Assembly (NCBI GenBank): GCA_002347265.1
Contig: DDYB01000019.1
Location: 150,105 to 206,570 of the forward strand
Length of the DNA stretch: 56,466 nt
From: Desulfobacteraceae bacterium UBA2245
Lineage (GTDB): Bacteria > Desulfobacterota > Desulfobacteria > Desulfobacterales > UBA2245
Reading direction: 5' to 3'
Positions 50,695 to 56,466 of the stretch are shown here, piece by piece (the stretch's first letter is position 1; each line of letters begins with the position of its first letter). The position numbers and the translations under genes are program-made. The notes beneath the pieces were generated by a model. The model did no database searches. It was given only the letters and a program-made list of their open reading frames with translations, and was not told the DNA's origin.

Positions 50695-50755
50695 AACCGG
50701 CGTCGAAAGAAGCGCCCTTAAGCGGGGAATCATGATGTTGCTTTCGGCGCCGGTT
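50695..50755 (+). terminator. Long hairpin downstream of thiC
   Basis: AACCGGCGTCGAAAG (50695-50709) pairs with CTTTCGGCGCCGGTT (50741-50755), 15 pairs with one G-T. The loop is 31 bases and there is no T-run. It probably marks the end of the thiC message. The rest of the gap to 50863 holds nothing recognised. Confidence 0.5.
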
Positions 50756-50863
50756 GCTGCCCTTCGATTTTCGTGCAAAAACTTTCCCCTGCCCCCTTGC
50801 TGATTTCAACTGGCGCATTCCGAAACAGGTATCCCCGCCCAAAAGACCCGGTATCCGCGTTTC

Positions 50864-51886
50864 CTATTCGGTGGTCCGGAGCGCGAGGGCCAGTTCTTCC
50901 GGAGGAAGGATGACGATCACCTCGTCATGGCCTTTCTCAAAATAGTTCACGTCGCTGGTCCCCCACGGCGGCAGCGCCATTCTGGGAATGATGCGCGCCT
51001 GAATCCAGAGCTCATCCTCCTCTCTCAGGCTGATGAGAAGGCTCATGTTCAGGCTGTTCACGTTGAATTTTTTCAGCCCGCGAATAACCCGCGCCAGACC
51101 TGCGGCAAAGCTGTTCACCACGGCGTCGGACAAATCTTTCAAGCCGGTTTTCCCGGTAAAAACCGCCACAATTTCTCCGATCATGCCCTTGGGGCTGAAA
51201 GCCGCAAGGAACTCGACCTCATCCTGCTGAAACAGGTAACGCTCGCCTTCGGACTTCTCGTACGCCACCAGATCCGCCCAGCAGTTGCGGTTTTGAGACC
51301 TGCGGTATTCGGCGGAGGCCTCAATCAGCCGGTCCTGAAAGTGGGTGGGCCTTGGCGAAACCACTGCCTGCAGGTGAGGATGAATCAGGCCGCCGCCGGC
51401 CCCGGGCATATAATTCCAGTTGATGGAGGCATGGGTTACCTGATCGTCCTGGCAGCGCACGCGTTCGATAAAAATCAGGCTCGCCTTCAGGGCGTTGAAC
51501 AGGATTTCGGGACTGAAATCTTCCAGGGACATGAAATGGCTTTTGGAAAAAACCGTTACCCCGCAGTATTTGCTGTATGGAAACGCATTGGGAAGCACGG
51601 TGGCTTCGCCGAAACGGATTCTGCCCTCGGGTATCAAGGCCGCACAGAATTTCGGCGTCGATTTTTCAATGTTTTCAGGGCAAAAAGGGCAATTTTTCTT
51701 TGACTTCTCAATCAGACCGGCATTGCGGAATCCTTCCAGCCCGCGAAGCCGGAACCTCATGACCCTGCTGACCCGTTTGATCAGCCGATCCCTTCGTATT
51801 TCAACCGGAATGCATATTTCGGTAAAATTATTCGAAAAATCCAGCATACTCGATTCAACGATCCGTTTTTCAAAGAAATTTTTCAT
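50864..51886 (-). CDS. Galactose-1-phosphate uridylyltransferase-like HIT protein
   Basis: A 340-residue protein with two HIT-like halves. Zinc-type pair C66/C69 in NCPFCPEN and the active-site triad H169-P-H171 in GGGLIHPHLQ place it in the GalT branch. It is distant from classical GalT, and no galactose gene is near, so the nucleotidyl substrate may differ. Tandem ATGs at 51889/51886 follow AGGAG; the second gives better spacing. The frame is open further upstream but there overlaps alr. It lies 28 bases downstream of alr. Confidence 0.8.
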   Translation of the reverse strand: MKNFFEKRIVESSMLDFSNNFTEICIPVEIRRDRLIKRVSRVMRFRLRGLEGFRNAGLIEKSKKNCPFCPENIEKSTPKFCAALIPEGRIRFGEATVLPNAFPYSKYCGVTVFSKSHFMSLEDFSPEILFNALKASLIFIERVRCQDDQVTHASINWNYMPGAGGGLIHPHLQAVVSPRPTHFQDRLIEASAEYRRSQNRNCWADLVAYEKSEGERYLFQQDEVEFLAAFSPKGMIGEIVAVFTGKTGLKDLSDAVVNSFAAGLARVIRGLKKFNVNSLNMSLLISLREEDELWIQARIIPRMALPPWGTSDVNYFEKGHDEVIVILPPEELALALRTTE

Positions 51887-51914
51887 CATGCGCTCCTGTA
51901 ATCTTTTTGAATCG

Positions 51915-53072
51915 TTATTTCCGATACATTCTGGGCACCCGGCAGCCGACCGTCGAAACGACCTCATAGGAAATCGTATGATAAACGGCCGCCACCTCGT
52001 CCGCACCCATCAGACTTTCGCCCTGGCGACCGAAAACCACCGCTTCGTCTTCCAGGGCGACATGCGGAACATGGCCCACGTCGAGCATGGTCTGATCCAT
52101 GCAGATGCGTCCGACGACAGGCGCCCTGCAACCATGGACCAGCATGCATCCCGAGTTGGACAGCAGACGGTTCACCCCGTCGGCATACCCTGAGGCTACC
52201 GTGGCAATGGTGGTGGGTTTTTTTGTTTCATAGGTCATGCCGTAGCTGACCTTGAAGCCGGCAGGCACCTGCTTTAAATAAATAATCCTTGTTTTCAGGG
52301 TCATGGCGGGCCTCAGCGACAAAACCCCGCGCTGCACCTCATCGGAAGGATAATACCCGTATATGCCGATTCCGGGACGCACCAGGTCCAGATGGGTCTC
52401 AGGCAATTCGATGATCGCCGCCGTATTGGCGGCATGCCGCAAGGGAATTTCAACCCCTTGAATTTCCAGCATGTTCAGAAATGCCATGAAGGAATCAAAC
52501 TGCCGCCTGGAAAAAGTTTTATCCGCCATGTCGGCGGCGGCGAAATGGGTAAAGACCCCTTCCAGTTCAAGGCCGGGCATCCGGATGATGGAGACGGCTT
52601 CGGCCGTCGCCGCATCCAGTTTCCGCGATGCGTCCGGCATGGCGAGGAAGGGCAGCAGAAACCCGAGACGTCCCATGCCCGTATCGACTTTCAGGTGCAT
52701 CCGGATCTTTTTTCCGGCCCGGCTCGCCGCCCGGGACATGGCCCGGGCCATTGAGGCCGAATACACCGTCGTTGAGACATCAAATTCCCACAGGTCCTTT
52801 AAACAGTTGAAAGGCACATAGCCCAGAACGACGATCGGCACGCGAATGCCCGCCTGTCTGAGTTCCACGGCCTCGGAAATGCGGGCGACGCCGAGCATTT
52901 CGGCCCCGTTTTCAACGACTGTTTTAGAAACCGGAACCGCGCCATGACCGTAAGCATTCGCCTTGACAATGGCCATGAGGCGGGCGCCCGGATGCGTGAC
53001 CCGCCGGATCTCTTTCATATTATGGGCAATGGCGCCCAGATCGACTTCCGCCCAGATGCATTGAGAATTCAA
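51915..53072 (-). CDS. alr: Alanine racemase
   Basis: PLP enzyme interconverting L- and D-alanine for peptidoglycan. 385 residues from a TTG start at 53072 that is preceded by GGGGAGG; a longer upstream frame lacks support. PLP lysine K37 in AIVKANAYGHGA, LKVDTGMGRLGF near 150, RPGIGIYGY near 252, catalytic Tyr in VSYGMTYE, and GRICMDQTMLDV near 341. It lies 29 bases after ald. The order ald-alr joins the deamination and racemisation of alanine. Confidence 0.93.
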   Translation of the reverse strand: MNSQCIWAEVDLGAIAHNMKEIRRVTHPGARLMAIVKANAYGHGAVPVSKTVVENGAEMLGVARISEAVELRQAGIRVPIVVLGYVPFNCLKDLWEFDVSTTVYSASMARAMSRAASRAGKKIRMHLKVDTGMGRLGFLLPFLAMPDASRKLDAATAEAVSIIRMPGLELEGVFTHFAAADMADKTFSRRQFDSFMAFLNMLEIQGVEIPLRHAANTAAIIELPETHLDLVRPGIGIYGYYPSDEVQRGVLSLRPAMTLKTRIIYLKQVPAGFKVSYGMTYETKKPTTIATVASGYADGVNRLLSNSGCMLVHGCRAPVVGRICMDQTMLDVGHVPHVALEDEAVVFGRQGESLMGADEVAAVYHTISYEVVSTVGCRVPRMYRK

Positions 53073-53101
53073 ACGCCAGCCTCCCCGATTTCGAAACCCT
53101 G

Positions 53102-54214
53102 TTAAAGGAGTTTTTCGACGTTCATCCATTTCATGCCAAATGCCTGGCCCACTCCCGGCCAGACGATATCGCCGTTGATGATATTGGCGCCGCAGCGGAT
53201 TTCCGGATTTTCCGCAAATGCTTTTTTCCAACCCTTGTTGGCGATTTCAAGGGCATAGGGCAGCGTGGCATTGGTCAGGGCAATGGTCGATGTTTTGGGA
53301 ACCGCCCCCGGCATGTTGGCCACGCAGTAATGAATGATTTTATCTATTTCAAAGACCGGGTCGTTGTGCGTGGTGGGCCGGGAGGTTTCACAGCATCCTC
53401 CCTGATCCACGGAGACATCCACAATGACCGTTCCCGGCTTCATGATCTTGAGCATCCTGCGGGAAATGAGTCTCGGGGCTTTGGCGCCGGGAATCAGCAC
53501 CGCTCCGACGACCAGGTCGGCCTGGCGCAGCATGCGCTCGATGTTTTCGGAGTCCGCCATCAGCATGACACAATTGTTCGGCAGAATATCACAGAGGTAC
53601 CGAAGTCTGTCCAGGTTGATGTCCAGAACGTACACCCTGGCGCCAAAGCCCGCGGCGATCTTCGCCGCCTGGGTTCCGACGGCGCCGCCGCCCAGAATCA
53701 CCACCTGACCGGGTTCGACTCCCGGAGCTCCCCCCAGCAGCATGCCCGGTCCGCCGCTGGGCTTTTCCAGATACCTGGCGCCCTGCTGAATGGCCAGACG
53801 CCCGGCAACCTCACTCATGGGCGCCAGCAGGGGCAGGGAACCATCCGCTTTTTGAACGGTCTCGTAAGCCACGGCAATGCAACGGCTTTTGATAAGCACC
53901 CGGGTCAGATTTCGATCCGCAGCCAGATGCAGAAAGGTAAAAAGAATCTGACCTTCACGGATCAGTTCATATTCGGAAGCGAGGGGCTCCTTTACATGCA
54001 TGATCAGATCGGCAATTTCATATATTTTGTCCGGCGTTTCGACAATCTGCGCCCCTGCTTTTTCATAGGCCGCATCATGAAAGCCGCTGCCGGCGCCTGC
54101 GCCGGTTTCGACGTATGCCTGATGCCCGTTTTCTTTCATGGCGCGAACTCCGGCCGGAGTCATGGCCACGCGATATTCCTCCCGCTTGATTTCCTTAAGC
54201 ACCCCGATTTTCAT
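53102..54214 (-). CDS. ald: Alanine dehydrogenase
   Basis: NAD-dependent reversible oxidation of L-alanine to pyruvate and ammonia. 370 residues starting MKIGVLKEIKREEYRVAMTP, typical for Ald. Active-site segment LFTFLHLAAD near 93 and NAD motif VVILGGGAVGTQAAKIA near 170. DVSVDQGGCCETSRPTTHNDP near 268 contains the conserved Asp. AAGGGAG precedes ATG 54214; a 15-codon longer frame is unlikely. In sulfate reducers Ald feeds alanine into pyruvate metabolism. Confidence 0.95.
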   Translation of the reverse strand: MKIGVLKEIKREEYRVAMTPAGVRAMKENGHQAYVETGAGAGSGFHDAAYEKAGAQIVETPDKIYEIADLIMHVKEPLASEYELIREGQILFTFLHLAADRNLTRVLIKSRCIAVAYETVQKADGSLPLLAPMSEVAGRLAIQQGARYLEKPSGGPGMLLGGAPGVEPGQVVILGGGAVGTQAAKIAAGFGARVYVLDINLDRLRYLCDILPNNCVMLMADSENIERMLRQADLVVGAVLIPGAKAPRLISRRMLKIMKPGTVIVDVSVDQGGCCETSRPTTHNDPVFEIDKIIHYCVANMPGAVPKTSTIALTNATLPYALEIANKGWKKAFAENPEIRCGANIINGDIVWPGVGQAFGMKWMNVEKLL

Positions 54215-54283
54215 AAGCGACTCCCTTGAAAGCAAAAAATAAAACGACCGTCGCCGCAACCATGCTTATGGGCAAACGCCGGG

Positions 54284-54523
54284 CTAGGGTTTTTCCGTCA
54301 ACTCTTTTTCCATATCGCTGAATCTGTTTTTTTGAATGTCTTCAACGGAGCGGGCTTTATTGATGGGGGTGCGAATCTTTTCAACCGCTTCCTTCGCAAC
54401 CCTGTCGGTCATTTCTTCAATAGCCCCCTTTTTTTCCGGCGCCGCTTCCTTTTTATCGGAGCAGGAAATGAAAACGCCTGAAAAAAGCAGAAACGCACAC
54501 AGGCAGAATAACATTTTTCTCAT
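54284..54523 (-). CDS. Small lipoprotein
   Basis: A 79-residue protein with a lipoprotein signal (MRKMLFCLCAFLLFSGVFIS then C, lipidation at C21). The mature part is Lys/Glu-rich and helical with KIRTPINKARSVEDIQKNR. No family recognised. It stands 69 bases before ald on the same strand and could be co-transcribed with it. Confidence 0.7.
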   Translation of the reverse strand: MRKMLFCLCAFLLFSGVFISCSDKKEAAPEKKGAIEEMTDRVAKEAVEKIRTPINKARSVEDIQKNRFSDMEKELTEKP

Positions 54524-54794
54524 ACAATCATCCCGTTAAATTTGTAAATTTTATGCAACCGAACGCAAAACGTCAAGGGTTGTGGGGCCACGGCACGATA
54601 AGAATGGCGTCCGGCAACAGCGGCATTTCTCCGCACTGCCTTGATCTTCGTGCTCTTTCGTCCCGATGTACGCTATTCAATGGCCTGTTTCAAGCAAAAT
54701 CAGCGCGTTAAAACTTGCCGGAATTATGGAAACACACCCTGTGGACATGAAAAACTTGAAAAGCCCGCAAAGCGGTGCAATAAAATTGTTGGCA
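54524..54794. other. Intergenic region between the lipoprotein and regulator genes
   Basis: Divergent promoter region. No gene seen. TTGGCA at 54789-54794 directly abuts the palindrome and might be part of a -35 or a degenerate -24 element. Confidence 0.4.
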
Positions 54795-54828
54795 TTTTTG
54801 TTACAATAATGCATTAGTGTAACAAAAA
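54795..54828. promoter_or_regulatory. 34-base palindrome at the NifA-like regulator start
   Basis: TTTTTGTTACA (54795-54805) mirrors TGTAACAAAAA (54818-54828) exactly. The centre TAATGCATTA (54807-54816) is itself palindromic, so only one base pair of the whole breaks symmetry. It touches the ATG at 54828. Likely an operator for a dimeric or tetrameric regulator, possibly autoregulatory. Confidence 0.65.
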
Positions 54829-56390
54829 TGAAAAATACTCCAAACCCGGAACGGAAATCAGGCCAAATGAAATCCCTTGAAGACATTACCCTTCTTTACG
54901 AAATCAGTCAGGCTCTGAACGAGCATCTGGATCTGAAAAAAGCCCTGTACAAGGTGCTGGAAATTCTGTCCAGTTCCCTGGACATGGTCCGGGGCACAAT
55001 CACGATCCTGCACCCCCTGCGGGACGAGATTCACATTGCCGTGGCCCACGGGTTGTCCAAGAGCACCATGGAAAGCGTCACCTACAAACTGGGGGAAGGA
55101 ATTACCGGCCGGGTCATTGAAACCGGCAAGGCGGTGACCATTCCCAAGATCAGCGAGGACCCCTCGTTTCTCAACCGCACCGCCGCCCGCAAGGATGCTC
55201 AGACCGGGGAACTTTCCTATATCTGCGTTCCGATTCAAAAGGGGGATCGGGTGATCGGCGCCCTGAGCGCGGACCGGCATTATGATCCCTCGTATTCCCT
55301 GAAAGACGGCGAAAAACTGCTTTCCGTCGTTGCCACCATGGTGGCGCGCCACGCCATCAACTTCGAGACCATCCGCCTCGAACAGGAAAAGCTGCGGGAA
55401 GAAAACCGGCATCTGAAAAAAGAACTGGAGAACAAATACCAGGTTACCCATATCATCGGCAACAGCAACAAGATGCGCGAAGTCTTTCAGATGATCTCCC
55501 AGGTGTGCAAAAGCAACGCGACGGTTCTGATCCGCGGCGAGAGCGGAACCGGAAAGGAACTGGTGGCCAATTCCATTCACTACAACAGTCACCGGTCCAA
55601 ATTTCCGTTCGTAAAGGTCAACTGCGCCGCACTCCCCGAAAACCTGATCGAGAGCGAGCTGTTCGGCCATGAAAAGGGCGCGTTTTCCGGCGCCGTGCGT
55701 CAGAAGCTGGGAAAATTCGAACTGGCCAACAAGGGGACCATCTTTCTGGACGAGATCGGCTCCATCGGACCCGATGTTCAGGTCAAGCTGCTGCGCGTGC
55801 TTCAGGAAAAGGAGTTTGACAGGGTCGGCGGCGCCAAGACCATCAAGACCGATGTGCGCGTTATTGCCGCGACCAACAAGAATCTGGAGCAGGCCCTGGA
55901 GGAGGAGACCTTCCGCGGAGATCTGTACTACCGGATCAATGTGTTTCCGATTTACCTGCCGCCGCTGCGGGAGCGAAAAACCGATGTGCTGCTGCTGGCC
56001 GATCATTTCCTGGAAAAATACGCCCGGGAAAATCATAAGGATATTCGACGGTTTTCAACGCCGGTGATCGACATGCTGATGTCCTACCACTGGCCGGGCA
56101 ACGTCCGGGAGCTTGAAAACTGCATCGAGCGCGCGGTCCTGCTGTGCGAGGAAAACGTCATTCACAGCTACCATCTTCCGCCCACGCTTCAGACCGGCGA
56201 GGAAACCGGCACCCTGCCGTCCCGGTCCCTGGATGAGGCGGTCGCCAAGGTGGAAAAGGAAATGATCATCGATTCCTTGAAAAATACCCGCGGCAATATT
56301 TCCCTGGCGGCCAGAATGCTGAAAACCACGGTGCGGAAGTTTTCTTACAAGGCAAATGCATACAGAGTCGACTACCGGGATTACCGATAA
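54828..56390 (+). CDS. NifA-like sigma-54-dependent activator (GAF-AAA-HTH)
   Basis: A 520-residue enhancer-binding protein: GAF domain at about 30-175, coiled linker, AAA+ domain with Walker A GESGTGKE (237-244), sigma-54 contact loop GAFSGA (284-289) and Walker B IFLDEIG, and a C-terminal Fis-type HTH (RGNISLAARMLKTTVRKFSY). The layout and HTH are as in NifA, although the GAFTGA threonine is serine here. No nif gene is in the window, so the target is unknown. ATG 54828 has no ribosome site. ATG 54867, preceded by CAGG, would leave the palindrome in the untranslated leader. Confidence 0.9.
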   Translation: MKNTPNPERKSGQMKSLEDITLLYEISQALNEHLDLKKALYKVLEILSSSLDMVRGTITILHPLRDEIHIAVAHGLSKSTMESVTYKLGEGITGRVIETGKAVTIPKISEDPSFLNRTAARKDAQTGELSYICVPIQKGDRVIGALSADRHYDPSYSLKDGEKLLSVVATMVARHAINFETIRLEQEKLREENRHLKKELENKYQVTHIIGNSNKMREVFQMISQVCKSNATVLIRGESGTGKELVANSIHYNSHRSKFPFVKVNCAALPENLIESELFGHEKGAFSGAVRQKLGKFELANKGTIFLDEIGSIGPDVQVKLLRVLQEKEFDRVGGAKTIKTDVRVIAATNKNLEQALEEETFRGDLYYRINVFPIYLPPLRERKTDVLLLADHFLEKYARENHKDIRRFSTPVIDMLMSYHWPGNVRELENCIERAVLLCEENVIHSYHLPPTLQTGEETGTLPSRSLDEAVAKVEKEMIIDSLKNTRGNISLAARMLKTTVRKFSYKANAYRVDYRDYR

Positions 56391-56425
56391 AAAAGGCCGC
56401 TCCGGCAATTGATTCCGAAGCGGCC
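56389..56425 (-). terminator. Intrinsic terminator for a minus-strand gene beyond the window
   Basis: On the minus strand a stem of 11 pairs with one mismatch (56425-56415 with 56405-56395) is followed by six T (56394-56389). It lies just after the regulator stop and implies a convergent gene to the right. Confidence 0.75.
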
Positions 56426-56466
56426 CTCGCCTGCTTGAACAGACCGTTAAATATCGAAGTAGAGGA

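Noticed and set aside
54789..54807. Sigma-54 promoter (TTGGCA ... TTAC) before the NifA-like gene
   Set aside because: The -12 element lacks the required GC, so the match is incomplete; kept only as a remark.
1..56466. CRISPR arrays, tRNA and rRNA genes
   Set aside because: Reading through the window showed no regularly spaced repeats and no clear tRNA or rRNA signatures. A covariance-model scan was not possible here.

Overview
The window looks like chromosomal DNA of a Gram-negative anaerobe of the Desulfobacterota, most likely a Desulfobacterales-type sulfate reducer or syntroph. This is inferred from gene content: DapL-type lysine synthesis, the rplU-rpmA-obgE-proB-proA-nadD-rsfS-gpmI block, an FdhD homologue beside an IscU-like scaffold, alanine dehydrogenase with alanine racemase, a NifA-like sigma-54 activator and many lipoproteins. 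No rRNA, tRNA or CRISPR array was found, and no single gene fixes the species.

Layout. 1-2512: a dispersed repeat, dapL, a crotonase-fold gene lacking both catalytic glutamates, and a decayed gene remnant. 2517-9458: a minus-strand block with overlapping or near-touching genes, read from one strong promoter (rplU, rpmA, obgE, proB, proA, nadD, rsfS, gpmI). 9652-13920: fdhD-like gene without CxxC, IscU-like scaffold, cation efflux transporter with a secreted His-rich partner, flavin reductase, GNAT acetyltransferase. 14267-17323: a one-protein type IIG restriction-modification enzyme whose specificity half is AT-rich. 17420-20260: E1 alpha and beta of a 2-oxoacid/acetoin dehydrogenase and an FKBP lipoprotein. 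20317-21343: a NapH-like Fe-S membrane protein with a 47-residue CxxC partner. 21620-25108: beta-CASP nuclease, HD hydrolase, an uncharacterised protein and a four-helix-bundle protein with a hairpin-forming insert.

25109-35192 is the accessory region. Duplicated repeats, IS3-family ends and three truncated 5' fragments of a REP-associated (Y1-type) transposase bracket a cassette. The cassette holds two arsenosugar-type glycosyltransferases, a TVP38/VTT membrane protein, a flavin disulfide reductase, a fatty acid hydroxylase-type enzyme, a frameshifted AhpD-like gene and a BioB-like radical SAM enzyme, followed by a Na+/H+ antiporter. Typical arsenosugar markers ArsM and ArsS are absent here, so the product may differ from classical arsenosugars. 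This is the best candidate for an undescribed system.

35193-43413: a secreted protein, a four-gene sensory operon (PAS protein, histidine kinase, Rcp1-like receiver, hybrid kinase with receivers at both ends), a Yip1-like membrane protein, and a Na+/solute symporter with its small subunit. 43790-48105: a minus-strand group apparently for nucleotide salvage (5'-nucleotidase lipoprotein, CNT nucleoside transporter, coiled-coil protein) with an MCE-domain lipoprotein and a thioesterase. 48439-50684: thiE, then a TPP riboswitch with intrinsic terminator ahead of thiC. 50864-54523: GalT-like HIT protein, alanine racemase, alanine dehydrogenase, small lipoprotein. 54828-56390: a NifA-like activator whose start overlaps a 34-bp palindrome. 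A minus-strand terminator at the right edge shows another gene lies beyond.
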